Source: Rhizobiales bacterium Y(2018)
Lineage (GTDB): Bacteria > Pseudomonadota > Alphaproteobacteria > Rhizobiales > Aestuariivirgaceae
Length of the DNA stretch: 64,000 bases
Direction: 5' to 3'
NCBI GenBank assembly: GCA_005502925.1
Contig: SCPD01000002.1
Span: 124,001-188,000 of the forward strand
Of the stretch, positions 1 to 9,252 are shown piece after piece. Within the stretch, counting starts at the first letter, position 1. Every line of letters begins with the position of its first letter. The translations under genes and the position numbers were made by a program. The notes beneath the pieces were generated by a model that saw nothing but the letters and a program-made list of their open reading frames with translations, was not told where the DNA came from and made no database searches.

Positions 1-1038
1 CTGGTGGCGGGGTTTGTCGTGATGGACGCGGTTCTCGTGGCCTGCGTCCTCTACCGGGACCTTCTCGGCGCGCCCGTCACCGATGATCACAGCCTCACGA
101 CAGTCGGCCTCGTCGTGCCCTTCATTGTCCTGAGCCATGTGGCGATGAACCTCGACGGCCGCCTGGTCTTCGCCTTCGCGGTGACGGTGCTGGTGGCCTG
201 GCTGACCATGCTCGTTCTCGTGGCGCTGCGCCACGAGCTCAGTTTGAGGGCTTTCTTCAGTCTCGATCTGGGATTGGCGCTCGGTTTTGGCTTTGCCGCG
301 TTCTCGACCGGGCTTCTCGCCCTCGACCATAAGCGCGCGCGCCGGCAGGTGCAGAAGATCGATCGCTGGCGCAACAACCTAGCGCGGTTTTTCTCGCCGC
401 ATATGGTCGCCGACCTGCAGGAGGCGGGGCACGCGCTGAACCTGCGCCGGCGCTCGGCCGCCATCATGTTCGTCGACCTGCGGGATTTTACCGCTTATGC
501 CGAATCGGCGCCCGCGGCCGAGCTGGCCGGCGTCCTTGCCACCTACCGGCATCTCGTGGCCGGTACGGTGTTCGCTCATGGTGGAACCATCGACAAGTTT
601 ATCGGGGACGGCATCATGGCTGTCTTCGGGCATCCCGTGCCGGCGGCAGATGATGCACACCGGGCGCTTTCCTGCGCAATCTCCCTTACCGAGCAGCTGC
701 GCGCCTGGTCGCCGCCGCTCGGCGAGGGCGCTCCTGTTTTTGAAGCCGGGATCGGGTTGCACTATGGCACGGTCATCGGCGGGGTGCTGGAGAGCGGCTA
801 TCATGACGAGTTTACGGTCATTGGCGACGCCGTAAATGTGGCGCAGCGCCTCGAGGCCCTGACAAAGGAACGCGACGCGACACTCGTGGTCTCGTGGGAC
901 CTTCTCACCCAGACAGGAAATGCCGGTGGACAGGGTGGCTGGGTTACCGAGAGGGCGGTCGCCCTTTCCGGCCGCCGCCTTCCGGTCGACATTGCGTATC
1001 TGCCGCGTCCCGCGCCCCGAAGTCAGCGCCCGACGTAA
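1..1038 (+). CDS. Membrane-anchored class III adenylate/guanylate cyclase (5' end outside window)
   Basis: The reading frame is open from the first base, so the true start lies upstream. The visible N-terminal third is hydrophobic and looks like several membrane segments, followed by a basic helical linker and the class III cyclase catalytic domain. Both metal-binding aspartates are visible: FVDLRDF near 469-489 and DKFIGDGIMA near 592-621. The Asn/Arg transition-state pair lies in NVAQRLE near 835-855. The Lys in IDKFIGD and the Thr in FTVIGD fit ATP rather than GTP use by the general class III rule, so cAMP is the likely product. The 3' end overlaps the convergent crotonase gene by 16 bases. 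Family assignment is firm; the signal it senses is not visible. Confidence 0.9.
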   Translation: MVAGFVVMDAVLVACVLYRDLLGAPVTDDHSLTTVGLVVPFIVLSHVAMNLDGRLVFAFAVTVLVAWLTMLVLVALRHELSLRAFFSLDLGLALGFGFAAFSTGLLALDHKRARRQVQKIDRWRNNLARFFSPHMVADLQEAGHALNLRRRSAAIMFVDLRDFTAYAESAPAAELAGVLATYRHLVAGTVFAHGGTIDKFIGDGIMAVFGHPVPAADDAHRALSCAISLTEQLRAWSPPLGEGAPVFEAGIGLHYGTVIGGVLESGYHDEFTVIGDAVNVAQRLEALTKERDATLVVSWDLLTQTGNAGGQGGWVTERAVALSGRRLPVDIAYLPRPAPRSQRPT

Positions 1039-1814
1039 ATCGCCGGGCGGCTCGCCAGCCAGGCGTCGAGCGCCTCGCGCGTATCGTGGCTCGGCACCAT
1101 GCGGGCGAACTGCTCGCTTTCGATGGCCAGTCCTTCGGCGATGGAGACATCGAGGCCGCGCGTCACCGCGGTGATGATCCGTGCCGCCGCCAGCGGCGAA
1201 TGGCGTAGGATGCGCTGCGCGAGAGCGAAGGCCGCCGGCAGGAGCTCGTCATGCGGCACGACCTTGTTGACGAGGCCGATCTCATAGGCGCGCTCTGCCG
1301 AGAAGGGATCACCGGTCAGCAGAAGCTCCAAGCCGCGCTTGCGGCCGGCGAGCCGCGGCAGGCGCTGCGTCCCGCCGAAAGTCGGCGGGATGCCGATAGT
1401 GATCTCGGGCTTGGCGAAGACCGCCTTTTCACTCGCCACGGCGAGATGCACCGCCTCGGTGATTTCGCAGCCGCCGCCATAGGCGATGCCGTTGACCGCG
1501 GCGATCACCGGCTTGCGGAAGGCCTCGAGCCGCGCCGTCATCGCCTGGCCGCGGCGGACAAAGGCCTTCACCGCGGCTTGTGGCCCTTGTTTTATGCTCT
1601 CGGAGAATTCGGTGATGTCGGCGCCGGCCGAGAACGCGCGCGGACCAGCCCCCGTCAAGATGACCGCGCCGACGCTCTCGTCGTCTTCGATGCTGTCGAG
1701 ATGCGCCACCAGGCTGTCGATGAGGGCGTAGCTCAGCGCATTCAGCTTGTCGGGACGGTTGAGGGTCAACACCGCGACGGCGCCTTGGGTTTCCCGGAGG
1801 ACGAGTTCGGACAT
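1023..1814 (-). CDS. Enoyl-CoA hydratase/isomerase (crotonase) family protein
   Basis: This is a 263-aa crotonase-fold enzyme, expected to hydrate enoyl-CoA thioesters in beta-oxidation or a related acyl-CoA pathway. The oxyanion-hole segment AFSAGADI and the GGGCE motif are present, as is the second catalytic-type Glu in AKPEITIG, so both glutamates of classical hydratases are kept. The start is placed at the Met of MSELVLRET (1812-1814); an upstream extension of the frame would run through the operator and is not protein-like. The gene is divergent from a TetR regulator across a palindromic operator, suggesting substrate-responsive repression. The exact acyl-CoA substrate cannot be inferred. 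Confidence 0.9.
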   Translation of the reverse strand: MSELVLRETQGAVAVLTLNRPDKLNALSYALIDSLVAHLDSIEDDESVGAVILTGAGPRAFSAGADITEFSESIKQGPQAAVKAFVRRGQAMTARLEAFRKPVIAAVNGIAYGGGCEITEAVHLAVASEKAVFAKPEITIGIPPTFGGTQRLPRLAGRKRGLELLLTGDPFSAERAYEIGLVNKVVPHDELLPAAFALAQRILRHSPLAAARIITAVTRGLDVSIAEGLAIESEQFARMVPSHDTREALDAWLASRPAIYVGR

Positions 1815-1869
1815 CGGCTCACCTTGCCTGGTTTGTTTTAGCTGCCGGAAAGCTAGCGGCCGCCGATCC

Positions 1870-1898
1870 TTGTGTATACTCACTAGGCAGTATACAAA
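1870..1898. promoter_or_regulatory. Divergent promoter/operator between crotonase and tetR-type genes
   Basis: A perfect 8-bp inverted repeat, TGTATACT at 1873-1880 and AGTATACA at 1889-1896, is separated by 8 bases, which is typical TetR dimer spacing. It is embedded in a plausible sigma70 promoter for the tetR gene: TTGTGT at 1870-1875, a 17-base spacer, and TACAAA at 1893-1898. This geometry would put the transcript start almost at the ATG at 1904. Autoregulation and repression of the divergent crotonase gene are inferred. Confidence 0.75.
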
Positions 1899-1903
1899 GA
1901 GGC

Positions 1904-2470
1904 ATGCCGCCCAATGGAAGCGAGACACGTGACCGGATCGTCGCCGCGGCGGCCCGGCTGTTCTATGCCGAGGGCATCCGCGCGGTGAGCGTCGATGCCG
2001 TGGCCGAGAAGGCCGGCATCACCAAGAAGACGCTTTATTACCACTTCGCGAGCAAGGACGAATTGATCGCCGCCTATCTCGCGGCGCGCGATCAGCCGAC
2101 CTTGGATCTCTACCGGAGCTGGTTCGAGGGAACCGAAGGAACGGCGCGCGACAAGGTGCGGGGGCTGTTCACCCAGTTCGCGCGAGCCGTCGACACGCCG
2201 CGCTGGAAAGGCTGCGGCTTCCTGCGCACCACGGCCGAGCTCGCCAGCACGCCGGGTCACCCGGCGATCAAGGTCGGCGCCCTCCACAAGAAGCGCTTCG
2301 AATCCTGGCTCGCCGGCGCGCTCACGGGTGAGGGAGTGGGCGACGCTGAGCGCATTGCCCGCGCGATCATGATCCTGCTGGATGGTGCCGCGGCGGTTAT
2401 GCTCATCCACCGCGATCCGGCCTATGTGGAAGCGGCCGGTGAGGCTGCGGCGGGACTGGTCGCGGCTTAG
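1904..2470 (+). CDS. TetR/AcrR family transcriptional regulator
   Basis: This 188-aa protein has an N-terminal TetR helix-turn-helix at about residues 27-50 (VSVDAVAEKAGITKKTLYYHF) and an all-helical C-terminal ligand-binding half. It lies 90 bases from the divergent enoyl-CoA hydratase gene, with a perfect TetR-style palindrome between them, so it most likely represses both genes. By analogy with other TetR/crotonase pairs the ligand may be an acyl-CoA or a fatty/aromatic acid; nothing in the sequence fixes it. It ends 30 bases before the convergent GNAT toxin gene. Confidence 0.9.
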   Translation: MPPNGSETRDRIVAAAARLFYAEGIRAVSVDAVAEKAGITKKTLYYHFASKDELIAAYLAARDQPTLDLYRSWFEGTEGTARDKVRGLFTQFARAVDTPRWKGCGFLRTTAELASTPGHPAIKVGALHKKRFESWLAGALTGEGVGDAERIARAIMILLDGAAAVMLIHRDPAYVEAAGEAAAGLVAA

Positions 2471-2500
2471 AGCTTGATCATTTTAGGGTGGCCAAGGCCC

Positions 2501-3028
2501 TCAAAAATGCCCGTGTGCCTTCAATGCGGCCGCGAAGGTGGCGAGTGGCGCTACTAAAGTCAGCGGTCGGCCGGCAACCGGTTCGGCGCCAAAGCGCGCG
2601 TACCAAGCCGCCGCCCGCTCGCTCTTGGCGTCGATCAGCATCAACACACCGCCGCCTTCATTCGCCACGCGCAGGCAACGCCGCGCCGCCGCCAGCAGCA
2701 ATTGGCCACCCAATCCCTGTCCCGCGATCGACACATCGACGGCAAGCCGCGCCAGCTTGAAGGCCGGCACTTCGTGCCGCGCCAAACCCTTGGTCATCAC
2801 AGCCGGAACGACATCATGGGTAATCGCAGACGGCGCAATAGAATAGAAGCCGAGGATTCTTGTGCCATTGGCAACATCGACCGCGACAAAGGTCTTGGCG
2901 CTGCCCTGTTCGTGGCTTTGCCGCGCATAGCGGCTCAGGAAATCGTTAAGGGCGCTATCGCCACAGTCGAACCGCTTGCGATCGTGCTGCTTGGCGATCG
3001 GCTCCTCGCGCCAATCGGGAAGGCTCAT
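2501..3028 (-). CDS. tacT: GNAT-family acetyltransferase toxin (TacT type)
   Basis: This 175-aa single-domain GNAT protein has the family features of TacT-like toxins, which acetylate the amino group of charged aminoacyl-tRNAs and stop translation. Visible are the N-terminal FDCGDSALNDFL segment (about residues 20-31), the acetyl-CoA loop RLAVDVSIAGQGLGGQLL (about 94-111) and the C-terminal AAAWYARFG with the catalytic-type Tyr near residue 143. It overlaps the upstream DUF1778 antitoxin gene by 4 bases (ATGA), so the pair is translationally coupled with the antitoxin first. It is full length with intact motifs, so likely functional. The aminoacyl-tRNA target cannot be predicted. Confidence 0.88.
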   Translation of the reverse strand: MSLPDWREEPIAKQHDRKRFDCGDSALNDFLSRYARQSHEQGSAKTFVAVDVANGTRILGFYSIAPSAITHDVVPAVMTKGLARHEVPAFKLARLAVDVSIAGQGLGGQLLLAAARRCLRVANEGGGVLMLIDAKSERAAAWYARFGAEPVAGRPLTLVAPLATFAAALKAHGHF

Positions 3029-3300
3029 TCCGATTTAGGCAGCGCGGCGGCGGCGGCCAGCAGCTTGGCATTCGGCGATGGCGGATTGTCCAGAAGTTCC
3101 AGAATGCGGTGGAACTCACGCTCCGAAACGACCAGTTTTTCAGCGTCGGCAATCACTGCATCGGCCTCGCGCAAGGCCGACTGCATGACGAAGTTGGTCA
3201 GATCCATATGGCGCAACGCGGCCGCCCGCAGCAGCCGCGCTTTTGCGTCAGGGCGGACCCGCAAATTCATACGCTCATTGTCGATCACGGTTCGCGGCAT
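3025..3300 (-). CDS. tacA: DUF1778 ribbon-helix-helix antitoxin (TacA type)
   Basis: This 91-aa protein has an N-terminal ribbon-helix-helix DNA-binding segment (about residues 5-50, including RMNLRVRPDAKARL) and a C-terminal region (about 59-85, EREFHRILELLDNPP) of the type that wraps the GNAT toxin and blocks acetyl-CoA binding. It is the first gene of the toxin-antitoxin operon and overlaps the toxin start by 4 bases. RHH antitoxins usually repress their own promoter, and an inverted/direct repeat cluster sits just upstream at 3317-3340. The family call is firm. Confidence 0.9.
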   Translation of the reverse strand: MPRTVIDNERMNLRVRPDAKARLLRAAALRHMDLTNFVMQSALREADAVIADAEKLVVSEREFHRILELLDNPPSPNAKLLAAAAALPKSE

Positions 3301-3316
3301 CGGTTTTATCCTTGTC

Positions 3317-3340
3317 TGTACGTACGGAATATGTACGTGA
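3317..3340. promoter_or_regulatory. Probable antitoxin operator upstream of tacA/tacT
   Basis: TGTACGT occurs twice (3317-3323 and 3332-3338) with a 15-base period, and ACGTAC (3320-3325) pairs with GTACGT (3333-3338) as an inverted repeat with a 7-base spacer. It begins about 17 bases upstream of the antitoxin start. Ribbon-helix-helix dimers bind such short repeated half-sites cooperatively, so conditional autoregulation is likely. The bases upstream (3341-3490) are AT-rich compared with the rest of the window and contain no gene. Confidence 0.6.
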
Positions 3341-3490
3341 GCAGGATGAAAAGTTCAATGGGCTGTTCCGATCCGACGCGATCGGCCAGGCGTCGGCCAC
3401 ATGTGGCATTTTTCTAAGAGTTACTGAATATAATCAATGAATTAGAAAATAAGTAGATCGGCCAGACCGGCCTACCACAGCTGATGGGCA

Positions 3491-4831
3491 TCAGCGCCTT
3501 CCGGCGCCCGTCACTTGCGACATGGCCTCGCCGGAATGGGTGGCGAGCACGCGGCCGGCGAGATAGAGCGAACCGACGATCAGGATGCGCGGCGCCGGCG
3601 TGATCTGGGCCGCCTGCTGCAAGGCGTCCTCCAGATTGTCGGCGGTCTCGGCATTGAGGCCCTGGAGGCGCGCCGTCTCGGCGAGATCGCGCGCGGCAAT
3701 CGCATTCTCCTCATCCGGGATGGTGAGCGTCACGACGAGATGGGCGATGTCCGCGAAGGGTGTGATGAATTCATCGGCTGCTTTGGTGTTGAGCATGCCC
3801 CAGATGAGGACGAGCGGCCGTGACACACGCTCATTGAGCTCGCTGAAGGCGCGGGCAAGTGCGCGGCCGGCGGATGGATTATGCCCGCCATCGAGCCAGA
3901 GCTCCGCCTCCTTCGGGATGAAGGACCACAAAGCGCCGGGCCCGAGCCGCTGCATGCGCGCCGGCCAGGTGGCCGTCTTCAGGCCCTGCGCGATGTGGCT
4001 CTCGCCGACGCGCCTGTCATCGAGGCTGCGCAGCGCGGCGATGGCCGTGCCGGCATTGTCGATCTGATGGCGGCCCGGCAATTGCGGCAGAGGCAAATCG
4101 AGCAGCCCGCTTTCGTCCTGATAGACGAGTCTTCCATGCTGCTCGTAAGCCTGCCAGTCCTGATTGGCGATGAGGAGAGGGGCGCCCACGGCTTGCGCGC
4201 AGCGCTCGATCTCGGCGCGCGCCTCATCGGGCTGAGGGGCGATCACCGCCGCCACGTCGTGCTTCAAGATGCCGGCCTTCTCGCGCGCGATTTCGGTCAG
4301 TGTGGTGCCGAGATATTGCTGGTGATCGTAGTCGACCGGGGTGATGATGCTCAAAGCCGGCTTGGCGATCACATTGGTGGCGTCGAGCCGACCGCCCAGG
4401 CCCACTTCCAGCACGAGATAGTCGGCCGGATGACGCGTGAAGGCGAGGAACGCCGCCGCGGTGGTGATTTCGAAGAAGGTGATCGGCTCGCTGCCATTGA
4501 CCCGCTCACATTCCTCGAGCAGACGGTTGAGTTCCTCTTCGGTGATGAGGGCGCCGCCGCCCGGATGACCAAGCCTGATGCGCTCGTGGAATTTGACCAG
4601 ATGCGGCGAGGTATAGCAGTGGACGGCGAGCCCCGCCGCTTCCATCGCCCCGCGCAGATAGGTGACGGTCGAGCCTTTGCCATTGGTGCCGGCGACATGC
4701 AGCACCGGCGGCAGCTTCCGTTCCGGATTGCCGAGCCGCGCGAGGATCCGCCACATGCGCTCGAGGCTCAGATCGATGATCTTCGGATGCAGCGACAGAA
4801 GTCGCGTCAGGATGGCATCGCTGACGGCCAT
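3491..4831 (-). CDS. folC: Bifunctional folylpolyglutamate synthase/dihydrofolate synthase
   Basis: This 446-aa Mur-ligase-fold enzyme joins glutamate to dihydropteroate and elongates the folate polyglutamate tail in the cytoplasm. The ATP-binding loop GTNGKGST lies at about residues 48-55, followed by the YTSPHLVKFHERI segment and the GGLGGRLDATN-like region (LEVGLGGRLDATN). Its start is four bases downstream of the accD stop, so it is the last gene of the pyrF-trpFBA-accD-folC run. The trpFBA-accD-folC order is conserved in many alphaproteobacteria. Length is normal. Confidence 0.96.
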   Translation of the reverse strand: MAVSDAILTRLLSLHPKIIDLSLERMWRILARLGNPERKLPPVLHVAGTNGKGSTVTYLRGAMEAAGLAVHCYTSPHLVKFHERIRLGHPGGGALITEEELNRLLEECERVNGSEPITFFEITTAAAFLAFTRHPADYLVLEVGLGGRLDATNVIAKPALSIITPVDYDHQQYLGTTLTEIAREKAGILKHDVAAVIAPQPDEARAEIERCAQAVGAPLLIANQDWQAYEQHGRLVYQDESGLLDLPLPQLPGRHQIDNAGTAIAALRSLDDRRVGESHIAQGLKTATWPARMQRLGPGALWSFIPKEAELWLDGGHNPSAGRALARAFSELNERVSRPLVLIWGMLNTKAADEFITPFADIAHLVVTLTIPDEENAIAARDLAETARLQGLNAETADNLEDALQQAAQITPAPRILIVGSLYLAGRVLATHSGEAMSQVTGAGRR

Positions 4832-4835
4832 GGGA

Positions 4836-5741
4836 TCAATTTTCGGCTGGCACCAGCGCCGTTTCGCTGCTGCTGTTCCTGAGAATGGGCGGCGCCTTGG
4901 CGAGGAGGCGCACCACGCGGCTTACCGTCTCGCGCAACTGGTGGCGATGCACCACCATGTCCACCATGCCATGTTCCTGCAGATATTCGGCGCGCTGGAA
5001 GCCCTCGGGGAGCTTCTCACGGATCGTCTGCTCGATGACACGCGGACCGGCGAAGCCGATAAGCGCGCCGGGCTCGGCGATATGCACATCGCCCAGCATC
5101 GCATAGGAGGCGGTGACGCCGCCGGTGGTCGGATTGGTCAGCACCACAACATAGGGCAGCTTCGATTCGCGCAGCTCACGCACCGCGATCGTCGTGCGCG
5201 GCAATTGCATGAGCGAGAGGATGCCTTCCTGCATACGCGCACCGCCCGAGGAGGCGAACAGCACATAGGGCACCTTGCGGTCGACCGCGGCGCGCATCGA
5301 GGTGATGAGGCCTTCGCCGGCGGTCATGCCGAGCGAGCCGCCCATGAAGGAGAAGTCCTGTACGGTGATGACGAGGGAAAGCCCGTCCAGCGTGCCGACG
5401 CCGGCGAGGATCGCATCCTCGGCGCCAGTCTTCTGCTTGGCTTCCTTCAGGCGGTCGGTGTAACGCCGCTCGTCGCGGAATTTGAGGGGATCGACGGCCG
5501 CTTGCGGTAGCGCGATCGTCTCATAGGCGCCATCGTCGAACATCGCTTTCAGGCGCACATCGGGCGCCATGCGCATATGGTAGCCAGAGCTCGGAATGAC
5601 GAACTGGTTGTTCTCCAAGTCGCGGTAGAACACCATCTGCCCGGTCTCCGGGCATTTGACCCACATATTTTCCGGCGTCTCGCGCTTGGCGCCGAGAAGC
5701 CCTCGGATTTTCGGGCGGACGAAGTTCTTGATCCAGTTCAT
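4836..5741 (-). CDS. accD: Acetyl-CoA carboxylase carboxyltransferase subunit beta
   Basis: This 301-aa subunit, with AccA, transfers carboxybiotin CO2 to acetyl-CoA to give malonyl-CoA. The start is the Met of [10 protein letters not shown] at 5739-5741; the frame stays open upstream but there it is the shadow of trpA. The carboxyltransferase core ([38 protein letters not shown]) is intact. In E. coli the N-terminus carries four zinc-binding cysteines in two pairs. Here only one (Cys30, in KCPETG) remains; the other three positions are not cysteine, so the zinc finger is degenerate. The gene is five bases downstream of trpA. Confidence 0.96.
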   Translation of the reverse strand: MNWIKNFVRPKIRGLLGAKRETPENMWVKCPETGQMVFYRDLENNQFVIPSSGYHMRMAPDVRLKAMFDDGAYETIALPQAAVDPLKFRDERRYTDRLKEAKQKTGAEDAILAGVGTLDGLSLVITVQDFSFMGGSLGMTAGEGLITSMRAAVDRKVPYVLFASSGGARMQEGILSLMQLPRTTIAVRELRESKLPYVVVLTNPTTGGVTASYAMLGDVHIAEPGALIGFAGPRVIEQTIREKLPEGFQRAEYLQEHGMVDMVVHRHQLRETVSRVVRLLAKAPPILRNSSSETALVPAEN

Positions 5742-5746
5742 GGGGG

Positions 5747-6558
5747 CTAGCTCCGCACGCCTTGGGCGATCTCGCTGACCAGCCGGTGCACGGCCTTGGC
5801 CGTTTCGGGGGTGGCCTTGCCGGCCTTGAGGCTGGTCTTGACGGCGTTGACGAGCGCCGAGCCCACCACCACGCCGTCGGCGCTTTTGGCGATGCTGCGT
5901 GCCTGCTCGGCCGTCTTGACGCCGAAGCCGACGGCGATCGGCAATTTGGTGTGGCCCTTGAGCCGGGTCACATTCTGCTCGACGCTCTTCAGATCGGGCG
6001 CCTTGGTGCCGGTGATGCCGAGCACCGAGACATAGTAGACGAAGCCCGAGGTGTTCCTGAGCACCGTCGGCGCCCGCTTGTCGTCGGTGGTGGGGGTGGC
6101 GAGGCGGATGAAATTGAGGCCGGCCTTGATCGCCGGCAGGCACAGTTCCTCGTCTTCCTCGGGCGGCAGATCGACGATGATGAGGCCGTCGACGCCCGCC
6201 GCTTTCGCGTCTTTCAGGAAGCGCTCGACGCCGTGGATATAGATCGGATTGTAATAGCCCATGAGCACGACCGGCGTCCGGTCATCGCTCTTGCGGAAGT
6301 CGCGCACCAGATCGAGCGTCTTGATCAATGTCTGGCCGGCATGGAGGGCGCGCAGGCCCGCCTCCTGGATGGCCGGCCCGTCGGCCATCGGATCGGTGAA
6401 GGGCATGCCGAATTCGATGATGTCGGCGCCGGCCATGGGCAGGCCTTTGATGATCTCGAGCGAAGTGGCGTAATCGGGATCGCCCGCCGTCACGAAAGTG
6501 ACAAGGGCGGCGCGGCCTTCCTTCTTGAGGTCGGCGAAACGTTGATCGATTCGTGTCG

Positions 6559-6562
<4 letters not shown>
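5747..6562 (-). CDS. trpA: Tryptophan synthase alpha subunit
   Basis: This 271-aa TIM-barrel subunit cleaves indole-3-glycerol phosphate and channels indole to TrpB. The catalytic acid pair is visible: Glu50 in [12 protein letters not shown] and Asp61 in MADGP, matching Glu49/Asp60 of the Salmonella enzyme. The phosphate loop GFGVKTAEQ and VVVGSALV near the end are present. The start codon overlaps the trpB stop by 4 bases, consistent with translational coupling and a 1:1 complex. Confidence 0.97.
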
Positions 6563-7776
<1,214 letters not shown>

Positions 7777-7785
7777 GGGTGTTTT

Positions 7786-8436
7786 CTAGCGAGCCCCCTT
7801 GGCCGCCGCAATGAATTCCCTGATCAAGGTTATGTCTTTGATTCCAGGGGATTTTTCAACGCCAGATGAGACGTCCACAACGGGCGCGCCGGTCAGCCTG
7901 ATCGCCTCGGCGACATTGCCGGGGTTGAGGCCGCCGGCCAGGAGGAAGCCCGGGGCGGCATTGCCCTGGGTCAGAAGGGTCCAGTCGAAGGCGACACCGT
8001 TGCCGCCGGGAAGCGCCCCTTTCAGCGTATCCGGCGCCTTGGCGTCATAGAGGATGCGGGCGGCAATCCCGTCATACGCGCGCGTCTGGGCCACATCATC
8101 CGCGGTCCTGACCTTGATCACCTTGATCACCGGCTTGCCGCTCCGCTTACCGATCTCGGCGACGCGTTCGGGCGTTTCGCTCCCTTGCACCTGGAAAAAA
8201 TCGGGATCGACCATGCGCGTGATTTCATCGATCAGGCTGTCCTCGCCATCGACGACGAGCGCCACGATGTAAGCGCGCCCGCGGGCGAGCCTGGCCAGCT
8301 CACCGGCCTTGGGCGGCGACAGGTAGCGCGGGCTCTTGGGATAGAAGTTGAATCCGATGAGGTCGGCGCCCGCATCGAGCGCCGCCGTCACGGTCTCTGG
8401 CGTTGAGAGGCCGCAGATCTTGACGTCAGTGGGCAT
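7786..8436 (-). CDS. trpF: Phosphoribosylanthranilate isomerase
   Basis: This 216-aa TIM barrel isomerises phosphoribosylanthranilate in tryptophan synthesis. The start is taken at MPTDVKICGL (8434-8436), which puts the catalytic Cys at residue 8 as in other TrpF proteins; a longer N-terminus is possible but not conserved-looking. The C-terminal VDVSSGVEKSPGIKD motif binds the substrate phosphate. The first codons overlap the end of pyrF by 11 bases, so translation is probably coupled. Confidence 0.95.
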   Translation of the reverse strand: MPTDVKICGLSTPETVTAALDAGADLIGFNFYPKSPRYLSPPKAGELARLARGRAYIVALVVDGEDSLIDEITRMVDPDFFQVQGSETPERVAEIGKRSGKPVIKVIKVRTADDVAQTRAYDGIAARILYDAKAPDTLKGALPGGNGVAFDWTLLTQGNAAPGFLLAGGLNPGNVAEAIRLTGAPVVDVSSGVEKSPGIKDITLIREFIAAAKGAR

Positions 8437-9136
8437 GGCTCGCTTCGATCGAGCGGGCGATGTCACGGGCCGCCGCAGCGGGATCAGCGGCGCCGGTGAT
8501 CGGGCGGCCGATTACCAATATGTCGGCGCCTTCATCGAGGGCCGAGCGCGGTGTGGCGATACGCTTCTGGTCCTGCACCGCGGCGTCCGCCGGGCGGATG
8601 CCCGGCACCACGGTGACGAAGTCGCGGGCCGTCGCCTGCTTGACGGCGCGCACATCGGGGGCCGAGCAGACGACACCGTCGAGGCCGCATTGGCGCGCGA
8701 GGCGCGCCAGCGCCGCGGCATGATCGCGCCCCGAGAGTTCCCTGGCGAAGCCTGCTTCATGGATATCGGCATCGGCGAGGCTGGTCAGGATGGTGACGCC
8801 GATCAGTATGGCGCGGCCATCGACCGCTTCGGCAGCGGCGCGCATCATGTCGGCGCCGCCCGTCGTATGGATATTGATGATCGAAGGCGCCGGATCGAGC
8901 CGCATCAGCGAGCGCAGGCCGAACGCGACCGTATTGGGAATGTCGTGCAGCTTGAGGTCGAGGAAGATCGGCAGGCCTTCCTTGGCGACCGTTTCATAGC
9001 CTCTTGGGCCCGCGGCATAGAAGAACTCCATGCCGAGCTTGGCATAGCCGGCATAAGGCTTGACGAGACGGGCGAGCTCCTGGGCGCGCGCCACATCCGG
9101 CGTGTCGAAGGCGACGCAAATGGGGTTCTTGATCAT
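8426..9136 (-). CDS. pyrF: Orotidine 5'-phosphate decarboxylase
   Basis: This 236-aa enzyme makes UMP from OMP. The signature FLDLKLHDIPNT (about residues 59-70) carries the catalytic Lys/Asp array, and the C-terminal GADILVIGRPI motif binds the phosphate. The start is the Met of MIKNPICVAFD (9134-9136); the open frame extends upstream through an intergenic repeat and is not likely coding. The gene heads the trpFBA-accD-folC run, linking pyrimidine, tryptophan, malonyl-CoA and folate synthesis in one probable transcript. Confidence 0.95.
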   Translation of the reverse strand: MIKNPICVAFDTPDVARAQELARLVKPYAGYAKLGMEFFYAAGPRGYETVAKEGLPIFLDLKLHDIPNTVAFGLRSLMRLDPAPSIINIHTTGGADMMRAAAEAVDGRAILIGVTILTSLADADIHEAGFARELSGRDHAAALARLARQCGLDGVVCSAPDVRAVKQATARDFVTVVPGIRPADAAVQDQKRIATPRSALDEGADILVIGRPITGAADPAAAARDIARSIEASHAH

Positions 9137-9180
9137 GGCGGAAGGCCCCTTACTCCGAAATGGCGAGGGGTGCAAACTTG

Positions 9181-9242
9181 CCCTCTCCTCGTTTCGCAGA
9201 CTATGTCCTCCTTCCCCGCGCAAGGCGCAGGGAAGGAGAGGG
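9181..9242. repeat. Nested inverted repeat (CCCTCTCC/GGAGAGGG family)
   Basis: The outer arms CCCTCTCC (9181-9188) and GGAGAGGG (9235-9242) are perfect complements. An inner 9-bp stem, CTCCTTCCC (9208-9216) with GGGAAGGAG (9230-9238), shares part of the same right arm, so the two pairings partly compete. It lies 10 bases after the stop codon of the cyclodeaminase-family gene on the minus strand, where it could act as a transcript-end hairpin; there is no T tract. Related sequence occurs at 17585-17636 and 55790-55818. Confidence 0.6.
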
Positions 9243-9252
9243 ATGTGTGAAC

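Noticed and set aside
5742-6143. N-terminal extension of accD by about 134 codons
   Set aside because: The extension is the out-of-frame shadow of trpA, low-complexity in Arg/Gln/Gly, and the true AccD start [10 protein letters not shown] lies at 5739-5741.
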